NCBI GenBank assembly: GCA_016490735.1
Contig: JAEMWC010000021.1
Location: forward strand, 754,501 to 818,500
DNA length: 64,000 bases
From: Pachyseris speciosa
Taxonomy: Eukaryota > Cnidaria > Anthozoa > Scleractinia > Pachyseridae
Direction of reading: 5' to 3'
The translations under genes and the position numbers were made by a program. The notes under the pieces are model-generated. The model was not told the origin of the DNA. It worked only from the letters and a program-made list of their open reading frames with translations, and searched no databases. This document shows, in pieces, positions 11,134 to 22,028 of the stretch. Within the stretch, counting starts at the first letter, position 1; every line of letters begins with the position of its first letter.

Positions 11134-12936
11134 ATGGCGAACGCTGACGAGGTAAGATTAATTGCATTCAAATTAGCCTTCAAAGGCGTGAAATCTGTTG
11201 TTTAGAACATAAGAACATTTCATCTGTTAAATGTGCTGTAGAGACCTTAGAATATGCAGTTTCCAAGGTCGTAAAAGCGTTCCAGAATGAGCTAACGAGC
11301 AGAGCACAGTGGATAGACCATTCTCTTCCCTAGTTTTGACCGTGACAGAGTGTTTTAGTAGGACGTGATAAAACATGAATTGCGAATTTATTGAACGGCT
11401 TCAAAAACTTTACTGTACAACCATCTATTCTTACACTAAAATTAAGATTTTGAGTTACGGTTTGGCCTAGAAAATCGGATGTAAAATTTAGCCTTGTCTA
11501 TATCAGATATAAAGACACATTAGTTTCTTTTGTATTTCCTTCATAAATTATTAATGATTTGGGAATTAAAGTTTAAGTTAAAGACCTCGCCCTATTTTAC
11601 GTTTCAGCTTTGAATCGGTTCTGTTGTGTTATATAGGAACCGACAGAAATTGCTTTCTACTAATTTTTTATTTTTGCAAATACTCGTTTAGATCCTTTGA
11701 ACGATTCCACCAATTTTAAAAGTGTTCTGAGTTACCCCTCGTTATTTCAAGGTATCCATGGATCGAGATTCTCTCGTAGAAGGCTACTTTGGTTTGGGGA
11801 TATATTATGTTGAAATTCTGGCTTTTCTAATCATGTGCCATGGAATCCATTTAAGTATGAGACAGTTAAAGAGGATCTTACGAGAACGTGGTCTTACTAG
11901 AAGAAAACAACAGAGCCCTGTAAATGAAATAGTGGATGCCATCGAAAATGAACTACAAGGAAGCGGTAGATTAATTGGTTATCGCCTAATGCACCAAAAA
12001 CTTGGTTTGTCCTATGGTCTCGTTGTTGACAGGGAGACGGTGAGGGTTGTGATGAAAGCTTTGGATCCTGAAGGAGTGGAAAGACGCTCGCGACACCGTC
12101 TTGTTAGACGCAAATACCACGCTGGTGGGCCGAATTTTATCTGGCATCTTGATGGCTATGACAAGCTTAAGCCCTTTGGCTTTTGTATTCATGGAGCCAT
12201 TGATGGCTATAGTCGTCGCATCATGTGGCTTGAAGTGGATCATTCCAATAATAATCCATCTACCATAGCAAATTACTTTTTAAATTGTGTTCGTAGGATC
12301 GGGGGAACCCCAACAATCCTTAGAGGTGATTGTGGTACGGAAAATTGCTACGTTGCAGCTATCCAACGTTTCTTCAGAGAGGGACTAGGAGACCCTTTAG
12401 CAGGGGACAACAGTTTTATGTACGGCCGTTCTGTTTCTAATCAAAGAATAGAAGCGTGGTGGAGTATGTTGAGGAAAATGGATACGAACTTCTGGATAAA
12501 TTATTTCAAGGATTTAAGGGAGATAGGATTATATAATGACGACAATATGCTGCACGTAAACTGCTTCAAGTTTTGCTTCATGCCTTTAATAAGAGAAGAA
12601 TTATACCGTTGTGCAGAGTTATGGAATTTACATCGAATACGACCACAGTCTTCAAACCCCGATTCCCCATCAGGTCGACCAGATATCTTGTACTTTTTAC
12701 CGGAACTAAAAGGCAAGGCCAGTCATGCCCATGATGTCACTTTAGATGACATTGAACTTGCAGAGGAGGTTTTCTGTGCTCAAGGTAGAGTGGGCATGGG
12801 CGATAATTCCTTCGAAGTCTTTGAAGAACTAGCCAAGATGATAATGGAGGATGAAGGCCTCAGTTCTCCAAGAAACCCAGATGAGGCTTTACAACTGTAT
12901 ATAGATGTTATTGAACACATTGAGGACATCATGTGA
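11134..12936 (+). CDS. Integrase-like DDE protein (IS3/rve-type), two exons
   Basis: The main exon 11752-12936 encodes an integrase-core protein. Counting from the Met at 11758 (392 residues), a helix-turn-helix-like stretch covers about residues 32-55. The acidic catalytic residues appear to be D132 in 'WHLDGYDKLKPFG', D191 in 'RGDCGTEN' and E232 in 'SNQRIEAWW', all present. A probable first coding exon, 11134-11151 (M-A-N-A-D-E), ends at GTAAGA; it joins in phase 0 to the acceptor TTTCAAG before 11752, giving about 400 residues. The layout is that of IS3-family integrases and of rve-type genes common in cnidarians and fishes, some possibly domesticated. The frame is open throughout, which suggests constraint or recent activity. 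It lies just downstream of the 20-bp iteron array and is convergent with the gene at 13174-14886. If the intron is wrong, the protein starts at 11758. I do not see clear terminal repeats, so host gene versus transposase is unresolved. Confidence 0.8.
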
Positions 12937-13173
12937 ACCTAGTAAAAAACTTATCTAATACTTATCCATAATATGTAAACAAACACTGCACGCTGCATGT
13001 AACAGTAACTTCATGTGTTACTCCATGTTATCCATATTGGTTTTGTTCCTTTTATCAAGTTGCTGTTAACGTTGCTAACCACTCTGGTCCGGATTACGTA
13101 GGTGCACCCCCCCCCCTCCCCCACCCCCATAAAAAAATGACAACGCTCGGTGGGGCCAAGCGGTCGGAGTGAA

Positions 13174-14886
13174 CTACTTAAAATTCATTCCAGTCGTTTC
13201 CAGAGGCCATAATCCTTTGGTGAGCAGCAAGATTCGCGACCTCTGGCTTGTCCAGAAGCGTGGTTCTGGTTGTTTTGGAAACCATTGTTGTGATGTCGTG
13301 TGGGTATTGTTCAATTTCTTTTCAATCTTTTGTATTGTCACTTTATAGTCGCACTTGTCTGCAGCACCAATTAAGAACTACAAAACCTGAAATCCGCGTT
13401 TCGATTTAGTCGATCAATATCATTCATTGTTTAAATCAATACTCCACAGTTTATGGGGGTTTCAAATACTGAACACAAAGTTTTATTTAGGTTTAATAAC
13501 AAGGATCAACAGTAAAGGAACTGGTTAAAATTAGCTAAAATTGAACTGCTGTCATTACAACAACACTCTATAACAGTTGCAGCCTAAGAAAGTTATCAGT
13601 TACGTAACAAGTTTCTCAATTAACATCTTTTTCCTTTGCTCTCTTGATTCCTCTCTGCCTTCTTCACTACAACCTGCACTTGGTCTCTTGCTTATCTGGC
13701 AAGTAGCAAATGCCCTTAGTGAAAGAATGTCGCCTTGTGCAACTATTCCAAGCTCCCTTAGATACTCATCAGATGCTAAGGTTATAGCTCTTTCATCCAT
13801 CTGATAAGATCAAGGTACATACAGTGTAAGTATTACAACACCTTAACAGTCTTGCACCTTTTAAAGCAAAAATTACAGATAGAAAAATGAGTTATGCTGG
13901 ATCTCAGTCAACTCTGTCACTATTATGCTGGTGCTCAAGAGCAAATTTTCTAATAACTGTACTGGTCAGTAACAGAGTTGATTGTCACGCAGCAAAACTC
14001 AAGGTTTCCTTAAGAATCTTTTTATTTTTCAATGCAATTATAAGAAGTTCAAGAAGAAGGGGGTAGGGACAGCAAGATTCCTGATATAGCAGCAAAAAAA
14101 GTTTTGACCCCCCCTTCCTAACAACAGACTATCATGACCTCTATCCCACAGTGCAAAAAGATCTACAAACCCCATCCCAGGTATTAGCCTCCATCAAAAC
14201 CCATTATCTTGGCCCCAATATTTTATTGTGGGCAATGATCCTGTAAAAAAGGAAGCCGGCCAAACCTATGCCTATATTTTTCCAGTAAGCCCCTTTCAGA
14301 AAAATACCATAATGCTCTTTATTGTGCATGTTTAGTGTCAAATTTAGGCTAAAATGTGTTTTGGTTTCCTTGGTTTTTTAGTTCAGGTGGCTACTTAACA
14401 TTTGTTGCTTTTCCAGTAAAGCCTGCTCATGAAAGAGTATTCTTGGTAGTTTTCTGGAACCATGTAAAATCCTACTTTCTACCTAAAAATGCCCGCAAGC
14501 TCATGGAATATAAGAGCCATTCAGATAAACTTTATTACCTTCAAACATAAACTAAGTCAGAATACGTACACTATATAGTACAAGCATTTGAAACTTATAA
14601 AAATAATTTCAAATTTAACCCTTTCAATACCAAGAAGGCCTTAGAGATTTTACTTTGGCTAATGGCAGACAATTTTACTCGTCAAAGGGAGACGTCTTTG
14701 TAGCGAGCAGAAGCTAGACCAATTAGTTAAGCTAGTACAGTAACACAATTATTGTAATACCAGTATTGTAAACAATATACAAATAAAACAACACTGTGCA
14801 AGCCATTACAATCACCTTACCGTTTCTTCCCGTATTTTAGTTATGACGCTGTCATCGACTCCTCGTTTCGTGAGGAATGTACAAAC
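13174..14886 (-). CDS. Probable SAM-domain-like protein, spliced, 5' exon not found
   Basis: Three exons are inferred on -. Exon 14886-14821 (after TTCAG, before GTAAGG) gives 22 codons, starting V-C-T-F-L-T-K-R-G-V. The next starts at 13800 (after CTTATCAG) and runs to about 13612; it reads M-D-E-R-A-I-T-L then D-E-Y-L-R-E-L-G-I then G-D-I-L-S-L-R-A-F. The join is phase 0, and together they make a sterile-alpha-motif-like helix bundle of about 55 residues. A further exon, 13377-13174 (after TTTTGTAG), reads 67 codons to a TAG. Its link is less sure, because a phase-0 donor for the middle exon would have to be the weak GTTACG. The first exon is not identified. Intron sequence at about 15125-15205 is an inverted copy of 11290-11370 in the integrase gene's intron, hinting that the two loci share ancestry. 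Confidence 0.5.
14625..14705. mobile_element. Half copy of a TTAACCCTTTCA mini-MITE
   Basis: It starts TTTAACCCTTTCAATACCAA and contains ATTTTACTCGTCAAAGG, the same core as the complete 94-bp element at 55898-55991. The right inverted end is missing. Confidence 0.55.
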
Positions 14887-15212
14887 CTGAATGAGAGGAA
14901 ATTTGGTATAATAATAAAGAACTTATCTCCTCATCTAAGTTTAAGGGGACTCTTAAGCTTAAGCGTATACTGTATATGAGCTGAGTAAGCTAATAAGGAT
15001 CAATAATTAAGTTTAACTTGCAAAATCTTTGCCTCAATACTAATTCTGGTTGCTGTCGATTCCTTGCTAATAAAATGGGGTTGCAACTAGTTTAGTCCTA
15101 ACTTAGCGAAACACATACTTGAATGATTATCTATGTGAAATGGAGCAAGAAACACGATCAAAACTAAAGAAGAGAATGGTCGATCCACTGTGCTCTGCTC
15201 GTTATACACCTA

Positions 15213-15470
15213 TCAGTGTCAAGCCCGAGGGGGGGGGGGGGGTCGGGCAAAGGGTGGGGATTTTGACATTTTCTGAAAAAAATTATCAAAATCCCCACCC
15301 CCGGGCAAAAAATAATTGTCAAAAGTATCAAAATCCCCCACCCTGGAGCAAGGGAAGGCGGTCATATACAATAGATAACGTACCAATTCCCCACCCTGGG
15401 GACGTGATGTCCGATCAAAATCCCTACCCTGGGGATATACGTGACAGTCAAATTCCCGTGGGTTGCCCGA
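15213..15470. repeat. CCCCACCC-rich dispersed repeat with poly(G)
   Basis: A G run at 15229-15242 is followed by repeated modules of the form AAAATCCCCACCCxxGG. The open frame across it (15119-15529) is a by-product of the repeats, not a gene. Confidence 0.55.
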
Positions 15471-15484
15471 ACTTGCGTGGGTTG

Positions 15485-15555
15485 CCCGAACTTGACACCA
15501 TCCGTTTGATCAAAATATTCATCCGATGAAAGTAAAATTTATATTTTCATTAACA
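15485..15555. repeat. Dispersed repeat, inverted match to 7075-7147
   Basis: Reverse-complement partner of the segment after the three-copy tandem array. Confidence 0.7.
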
Positions 15556-16051
15556 GAATACCTAGGATAGTCCACAGAATTTTTTTCGGATTTTCCGAAA
15601 TTTTTATAATTCCTACCTCTGGTCGATATTTACAGACATCCGCTCTTAAGATCTTGTGGTAGATTTTGCCAATGGTCGGCTGCCAGAGCCGACAACGTTT
15701 TTATTTATTTATTTATTTTTTTTTGTTTGCTTAGTCTTTTGAATCGGCTCATGTGAACCGGAGCACGAGGAAAGAACCGAAAATCTGATGTAAAATTTAG
15801 GGCCTGTTCACATGGAGGTGGGGGGCCCCAGGCAGGTGAGGTCCCTCATCTAGGTGGGGTTACCAATCTCTCCATACAATCTCTCCTTCTTTTCGCGTTC
15901 ACATGTGAGGTGGGGTATCTCACCGAGGCGGGTTACCCGGTCAGCCAGGGCGGGTAACCCGCCTAGCTGTGGTGAGTTTTCTCCATGTGAATGCTGGAGG
16001 TGAGGTGGGGTGAGGTTCATCCGGGCAATTATCTCTGAATTCTTTTGTCAA

Positions 16052-17010
16052 TTCTTGGTTTTCAGTCACGCGTAAGTCACGCAAGTAAAAATTTAAAATC
16101 GTCAACCATTCAATAGATAAAGTGAAGAAATTGAGATATTGTACAAGAGTAATAAATAAACAATATGCCCAAGCTTATGGCTGGGCAACGTCCCGTACTC
16201 GAGTTATTCGTCAAAATGTACCACTCAAACGCCATGATGGAGCCCCTCTTGATGAGCTCTACCTTGGCGACCGGAAACGAGTGAAAAACATCTGGAACTT
16301 ACTTAAGCTATCTCAAAGGCTTTCTTCGCTCTGTTGAGCAAGCAAACGTTCACATAGACGGTTCTCTTGTCATATTGGTTTTTAAAACCTCAAAAACACA
16401 CGGTGAATCGATGTTTTCATGTACGTGATATGCTTGTGGGCAGACATCGGTTATATCACCCGAGAGGGGTACTTGGGATTTCAAGTGACGGCGATGATCG
16501 AAGGATATTTTTGGGTCTGAAATTTTCGATTTCTGGATTTTTTTGGGTACGAAAATTTGGGAAGTATTTTTTTTTTTGGTAGCTTGATTTGAGTAGGGAT
16601 TTTTTGGGGGTATTCTTTATGTTATAGCATTGCCCCTTTCTGGAACTTTTAAGGGTCACATAATCGCATGGGATTTTTTTGGGGTTAATATTTGGTCCAG
16701 GGATTTTTTTGGTTTTGCTGGAAACCCTAGGGATTTATTTGGGTCTTGACATTTGGCTCCATTCGATCATTCCCGTCACTTAAAATCCCGAGTACCCCCC
16801 CCCCCCCCCCCCTTCCTGGGTATGTCACACACTGTGAAAAACTCTAAAATTCAAACTGCTCTATTTTTTAAAACAAAGCAAGGTACCGAGATGAAAACGT
16901 GGAAGCATATACATTTCTAATATGTTCGTTACATGATGAAGATAAAAATGCAAAAACCTGTTTACTTTTGAGTTTTAGTTTTTATGACATCATGTAAAAA
17001 CCATGAATAT
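16052..17010 (+). repeat. Dispersed repeat, copy 1 (partner 30108-32470)
   Basis: From TTCTTGGTTTTCAGTCACGCG the sequence closely follows 30108-30545 and then, after an insertion in each copy, 32286-32470. This copy is split by the element at 16460-16820. The other copy is split by a LINE and other sequence at about 30545-32285. A short third piece is at 33640-33680. Confidence 0.85.
16460..16820. mobile_element. MITE with 8-bp target duplication (hAT-like)
   Basis: It is flanked by TATATCAC (16452-16459) and TATGTCAC (16821-16828). The partner repeat at 30528-30545 has the two sides joined ('tatatcacacattgtg'), confirming an insertion. Inner inverted sequences share GGGTACT(T/C)GGGATTT(C/T)AAGTGACG and the right side has a long C run. 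Confidence 0.7.
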
Positions 17011-17415
17011 ACGTTTTTAGCGACCACGCGATAGCATTTTAAACTTCACCCCAGCGCCCCGGGGTTGCATGTGAAGGCTACAATCTTGGACGGAATAAAA
17101 TTGACTAATTAACTCCCCCACCCCAAGCAATGGTCAAGGCGCGCGAAGAGCAGAACACGCATTTTGGCATCATTGAAATTTGGAGGGGGGGGGGGGGGGT
17201 GGGGGAGGGGTGGTCCAAATGTTCCATTTACTGTGTCCAAGATTGTAGCTTTTTTGGACCAGGGGAAGGTGGGGGACCTCACCTGCCTGGGGTCCCCCAC
17301 CTCCATGTGAACAGGCCCTTAGTCGTGTCTTTATCAGATATAAAGACACTCATTTAAAATTATTTCATTTGTATTTCCATGATGTACAGTATTAATGAGT
17401 TTTTTAAAGTAAAAT

Positions 17416-17550
17416 ATTCAACTTTTGTTCAACCTTCGACGCATCATTCAAGATTCAACTATTTATTCAACATTCAACGCATCATTCAACATTCAACGTA
17501 TCATTCAACATTCCACTGTTCATTCAACATTCAACGCGTCATTCAAGCAG
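17416..17550 (+). repeat. CATTCAAC-type minisatellite, copy 1
   Basis: Degenerate tandem modules of about 18-20 bp of the form CATTCAACATTCAACGCAT. Related arrays lie at 27370-27470 (reverse) and 29975-30090, each beside a CGGACTG- or CCGGT-containing segment, so the array belongs to a mobile family. Confidence 0.85.
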
Positions 17551-17605
17551 TCAGTATAAAATATGAAATACGGACTGCAGACCCGGACTGTGGACTGGGT
17601 ATATC

Positions 17606-17606
<1 letters not shown>

Positions 17607-17673
<67 letters not shown>
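17607..17673. repeat. (ATT)n microsatellite
   Basis: More than twenty uninterrupted ATT units. Confidence 0.97.
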
Positions 17674-17674
<1 letters not shown>

Positions 17675-18171
17675 ACAAGATTGTATGTAAAGCAACAGAT
17701 TTTCTTGTAGGGTCGTGTATTTATCTAAGAATTAACTTCACTTTATTTTGCACTTCAATTTTGAAATTACAATATTTGCATAAAAAAGAAAGAAAAATAC
17801 ATATGTAACAATTAAAGGTGACAGTGGTGTATAGTTTGTGCATGGAAGCTAATAGAACCGCGAGGTTATCTAGTTACCCTCCATCTCGTTTGAGTGAAAA
17901 TAAAAACATGGGAGTAGAGGGACAGATTACTAAAGGAAAGAACTAGAAGAATTGCAGAAACTTACGCTTGATGTTGCTGAGATAGAAAATAGTTTTTAAT
18001 AATTTTGGAGAAAGCAAATTGATTTAGATCTTTAAATCCAGCCTGTTTGACGAAATGGTGCTCATTTGGGCATGTTTTGAAAGATCTCTTCCCCTACAGA
18101 TGCTACATGTAAAAGTTGTCCATGAGCATTAAAACTGATGACGTCACAAGCGGTACAAGGGACGTGGCTCT

Positions 18172-18211
18172 ACGCTGCCGGTTTTGGCCGGCACAGGTGC
18201 CAATGGGTTAC
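18172..18211 (-). mobile_element. Solo end of the TTAACCCATTG element family
   Basis: GCCGGTTTTGGCCGGCAC followed by GGTGCCAATGGGTTAC matches the right end of the complete element at 45586-46554. No left end is nearby. Confidence 0.55.
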
Positions 18212-18577
18212 ACTTACATGGTATTTCTTGCCAAAGATCAATGGCCATAAATGAGATCATTTGTTGGCCAGTATTTGTTTTTACTCGGAATTTGTGTAGA
18301 TTTTGATTGGCCACATACCTAGTGTTTTAATGATGTACGTTGCTGGCATACTGTGCACACATGTGCAAATTTGAAAAAATGGGGACCGAAGGCTGCGGAC
18401 TAGGTACAAAACGCGGACTGAGTACAAATACATAGGAGAGACTAAACGACGTTTAAACGACCGACTTAATTCGCTTTTATCGCACAGCAGCCATCTTGGA
18501 TTGACGTCATGCACTTTTGTCACCAATGCGAGGTCACGCGTGTAAAGGTCACCTTGGGCGATCGAGGATTTGCAATC

Positions 18578-20237
18578 ATGCCGAACAGAGATCACTGTTG
18601 TGTGCCGCAATGTCAAAATAATCGCGCTGGAAATCTTCCAAATCTTACCTTTCACCAATTTCCGAGTGATAAATCCCTTCGAAAGTCAGTGGGTTGTCAA
18701 AATACGGCTATCCGTGAGCAAAAGTTTCAAGGTAAGTTGGTGAGGTTGTATATGTCATTTTTGCGCACATGTATTTACAATATTATCTGGTCCATTTCCA
18801 GATAACCCACAGCACAAGAGTATGTTCTGTACACTTTAAGGAAGCGGACTTTAAGACAACTTTAAGAGGGAAGCGTATTCTGGAGAAGCAAGCAGTCCCG
18901 AGTATGTTTTGCCGCGGTCAAGATCACCCAGTAAAAGAAAATCTCCAAAAAAGCGAGAACCACCGCGTGCACGGGTGCGATTATTTGATGCAAGCGTGTC
19001 ATCGCCTCATACTGTCACTTCCACGGGTAAATATTGTTGTCGGTATTGTTTTAAACATTTACTGGTTAAAATCGTATAATAATCTGAGCTATTTATATGT
19101 TTTTCATTTTAATTCATAGCATCAACTTCCGGCCAAGCTTCTGATGAGGAAAGTCCAGTGGAATTCCAGCCGGAACTGTCATCCTGTCCATCCTCTCCTG
19201 TTGTTGTAGACTCCCCGGAGGCCATATACACACCTACCTTGAATTGCCACGATTACATTTTTTTGGGTGAGCCTTCCAAGACCACAGAGGAGCTGCTTGA
19301 AGCAGCTCATATGAGAATTGAGGAGTCCGAGACAGCCATGGAAAAGCAAACAATATATGTACAGCTAAAAATGAAACCCAACAGCAGCATTAGGTTTTAC
19401 ACAGGTTTTCCTTCTTTTGATGTTCTTGTTGCAACATTTAGAGCTCTGAGTCCCACTGCACAGAAAATGTATTCTTGGTCCCGAATGCAGCGCCTTAGAA
19501 ATAAAGGGATTGGGGACGTTGAAGGCCTTAGGCAAACTATGCAAGCCTGCAAACTAAGTTTATTTGACCAGTTCTATTTAGTTCTTCAAAAGTTGAGGGT
19601 TGTTACTTTAAAACAAGTATCAGCTGATAATTTTAACATTTCCCAAACAACTGTAAGCAGGGTTTTTATCTCCTGGATAAATTTTCTTTATTTCACGCTT
19701 GGGAGTATCTGTATCTGGCCATCTCGGGCAAAAGTCCAGAAGCACATGCCCACTTGTTTCAAGTCTCTGTACCCAGACTGCAGGGGTATTATTGATGCAT
19801 CCGAGATAAAGGTTCAGGCACCATCAAGTTTAGTCTTAAATAGTGTAATGTACTCGTCGTACATAAGCCACACCACCTACAAAGGTAATGTTGTTGTTTC
19901 ACCATCAGGGGAAACAATTCACATCAGTTCTTTATTCGAGGGGTCAATATCAGATAAAGAGCTCGTCAAGCAATCTGGTCTTTTTCCATTGCTCCAGCCT
20001 TGGGATCAGATTATGGCTGAGGGCTTTGTGGTACAGGATCTACTCACACCTCTTGGTTGCAACGTAGTGATGTTATCATTTTTAAGCAGCAAGTAACAGT
20101 TTTCCAAAGGTGAACTCCAGGAGAGCAATAAAATTCACAACCTTCGAGTGCATGTTGAAAGGCCCATTAGGAGAGTCAAGGAGTTTCATTTCTTTGATAG
20201 GGTCATTCCACTAACTATGGCAGGCAGTATCAACTAG
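18578..20237 (+). pseudogene. THAP-domain DDE transposase, inactivated
   Basis: Exon 1 (18578-18731) begins M-P-N-R-D-H-C-C-V-P-Q-C, the C-x-x-x-C start of a THAP zinc finger. Exon 2 (18802-19026) continues it with 'VCSVHF' and 'AVPSMF'. Exon 3 (19120-20237) carries a helix-turn-helix region and a DDE_Tnp_4-type domain with 'IIDASEI', 'SDKELV' and 'HVERPIRRVK'. Splice signals are normal. Damage: one extra base near 18684 puts the expected Q-W-V-V-K-I-R out of frame; one missing base near 18912 shifts the basic linker; TAA at 20094-20096 stops the frame about 47 codons early (reading resumes to TAG at 20235-20237). The usual 'ADRGF' catalytic aspartate motif reads 'AEGF'. It would have cut and pasted its own element in the nucleus. 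It is convergent with 21074-21617, which is typical of this superfamily. Confidence 0.88.
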
Positions 20238-20579
20238 ATATGGACAGTGTCATGTCTAATTTCAAACTTTCAGGGACCTTTATTTTATGAATGAAAAATC
20301 CCCCACAAAAGTATATAACTAATTTCTTACAAACAAAATTGAGAATATATTGGCTTTCTTTATACTTGTTGCTTACTGTTATTGGAATACTTTAAGGTAT
20401 TGATAATTAGAAGTAGTTGTTATGAACAACGGAAATCAAAATGGAAAAACACCCAAGCTCACAGAGGGTGAATTTTCTAAGGTTTCATTTTCCCTGGAAG
20501 AAAAATAATAAAATCAGACTAATCCGAATCACCTCTAAGTTTTCCCATAACTGGTAAACAAATTTGCTTTGGAGAGCAG

Positions 20580-20650
20580 GGTTGGCGCAGTGGTGAGAGT
20601 GCTCGCCTTCCACCATTTGATTTAAGGTCATTAGTAGAGATCTCATGCTC
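20580..20650 (+). repeat. tRNA-derived SINE head fragment
   Basis: GGTTGGCGCAGTGGTGAGAG resembles a tRNA box A and is followed by anticodon-arm-like sequence; box B is eroded. It lies between the two transposon genes. Confidence 0.5.
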
Positions 20651-20744
20651 GGCTATAACAATTTGAGACTTAAGTTATTATTATGATGAGGATTTTGATT
20701 GGTGGTCACGTTTTCCTAGATCATCAGGCTATTACCCATAGCCT

Positions 20745-20900
20745 TAGATGTCTAAGGTTCTTCTTAAAATTCTTGCTGTGCCAAACAAGCAGGCTTTCTG
20801 GAGTAGGTTGAAGATTCCAGGTGTTCCTATCTTAGCAATCCACATCCTCAAGTTTTTAGTCACTGCCCCAAGTGCCCCAACTACAACTGGGATAACAGAC
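20745..20900 (-). pseudogene. C-terminal fragment of a non-LTR retrotransposon ORF
   Basis: On -, an uninterrupted stretch reads V-I-P-V-V-V-G-A-L-G, then 'LRMWIAKIG' and 'LLQKACLFGTARILRR', ending at a stop near 20745. This pattern is familiar from the C-terminus of a reverse-transcriptase polyprotein of cnidarian LINEs. A 3'-tail-like region continues to about 20675. It replaces the position where the YqaJ exon of the surrounding transposon would be expected. Confidence 0.65.
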
Positions 20901-21073
20901 ATGCTTCAGCAATTCCAAAGTTCCAAAGTTGGCCTTCTTCACTTGTCCTTTAATAAATTTAAGTAAAACCTTTTGCAAGTATTTGAAACAACAATATGTA
21001 AGCTTGACGTACACCCCAATAACTCAAGTAAAAAAGGTACCGGTAGTTTGTACTTTTTTATTGAGAAATTTAC

Positions 21074-21617
21074 CTGCGGTTTGGAGGTTTTAGAAACAAC
21101 AGGGGGGACACTTTTGAACCCGAGCATTTGGTAATGAGCCAGTGTATACATAAAGCCAATAACATGGTGGCAAAGGCCCTGACCGGCTGCACAGCTGCAC
21201 ACGAATGACTCCACTCTGACTTCGTTTTGACGCTTGAATACCACATTCAGTCTGTGGGGCTCTTCATTCTTCATGCTTCTGAAGCATTTTGCTCGGACCG
21301 TAATTCCCTCTTCTTCCTTAGCAAGCTTAACTGTAAAAAATGAACTGTTTTGCGTTTGTTTCCACCAGACTCAAAACTTCGATTGCTACAGATGGCACAA
21401 GTAACGATCACCGAGCAATGACGCTCAATGCAGCTACAGCTGGAAGCTTACCTTCAACATCGTGAATATATGATTCGTGAAAGAATTTATACCCTCTTGT
21501 CAATGTCACCTTCACTGGAAGGTTTTCACCAGCCATTTTTTCAATAAAGGTGTTTGTGAACGACGGTATGTCCACCAGATTGCGGTGCCAAAACTCTGAA
21601 GAAATCGAAGTACTCAT
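21074..21617 (-). pseudogene. SWIM zinc-finger partner protein of an ISL2EU-type transposon, truncated
   Basis: Exon 1 (21617-21452) starts M-S-T-S-I-S-S-E-F-W-H and ends 'YIHDVE' at donor GTAAGC. Exon 2 (21330-21074, after TTTTACAG) joins in phase 1 and contains the SWIM motif C-S-C-A-A-G-Q-G-L-C-H-H-V, then 'VVSKTSKPQ' at donor GTAAAT. The two exons give 141 residues in good frame. In intact relatives the next exons encode a YqaJ/lambda-exonuclease-like nuclease; none is visible downstream, where a LINE fragment and SINE head lie instead. The retained part is therefore a nucleic-acid-binding N-terminal half without its enzyme. The gene belongs with the THAP transposase on the other strand. 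Confidence 0.8.
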
Positions 21618-22028
21618 CGACTCCGCCAGGATTGTTTAACAATTTCATGCGAAAAATGGTGACGTTGCATCCAACATGGCGGACTGTGATTAAAGCGAAT
21701 GTACACCGCCGTACCATAGAACCCTAACACCAAATCTAAACCTACCACAGTCGCGGAACATTTCCTCTCCTCTCCTAACCACACTGCTAACGACATGCCG
21801 ATTAATCCCCATGCAGGGAAGCTTTTTTAATTTCAAAAGGCAGAACAATTGATCCTGAAGTTCTTAAAACATCCGCGAAGAAACATATTAGTCTGATTAG
21901 TTAATTTTCTGTTATAAGTTTATCATTTTTAGATTTTTTTTCTAGTACTTTATTTTACACTGTCGATCATTTTAGTTTCACGTGTTTCCGGTATATTACT
22001 ACATAAACACCCCTTCAATATAAATTCT

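Larger units (their letters stand above)
15800..17318. mobile_element. Harbinger-like non-autonomous element, TTA target duplication
   Basis: Both ends read GGGCCTGTTCACATGGAGGT inward, with further matching sequence (CCCCAGGCAGGTGAGG), flanked by TTA at 15797-15799 and 17319-17321. A related sequence without the insertion lies at 11472-11545: the 'gatgtaaaatttag' and 'tatcagatataaagacac' flanks are adjacent there, supporting insertion. The TTA duplication and GGGCCTG ends fit PIF/Harbinger MITEs. The interior holds part of another dispersed repeat (16052-17010) and a nested element (16460-16820). No transposase. Confidence 0.85.
18440..21730. mobile_element. Decayed ISL2EU/IS4EU-type DNA transposon (approximate limits)
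   Basis: It holds two convergent genes: a THAP-DDE transposase on + and a SWIM-zinc-finger gene on -, the partner that normally carries a YqaJ nuclease. Upstream regions of both genes share similar inverted sequence: ATTCGCTTT(T)ATC followed by GCCAT(C/G)TTGGAT and ACGTCA at 18468-18510 and, inverted, 21655-21700. This suggests subterminal inverted repeats. The two-gene pairing is established for ISL2EU elements. The copy is dead: frameshifts, a stop, a lost catalytic residue, and the nuclease exon missing. Confidence 0.75.

Noticed and set aside
15119..15529. 136-codon frame rich in Pro and Gly
   Set aside because: Produced by CCCCACCC/GGGGTGG repeat modules and a poly(G) run.
17563..17808. 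Frame with a long poly-Leu run
   Set aside because: Translation of the (ATT)n microsatellite.
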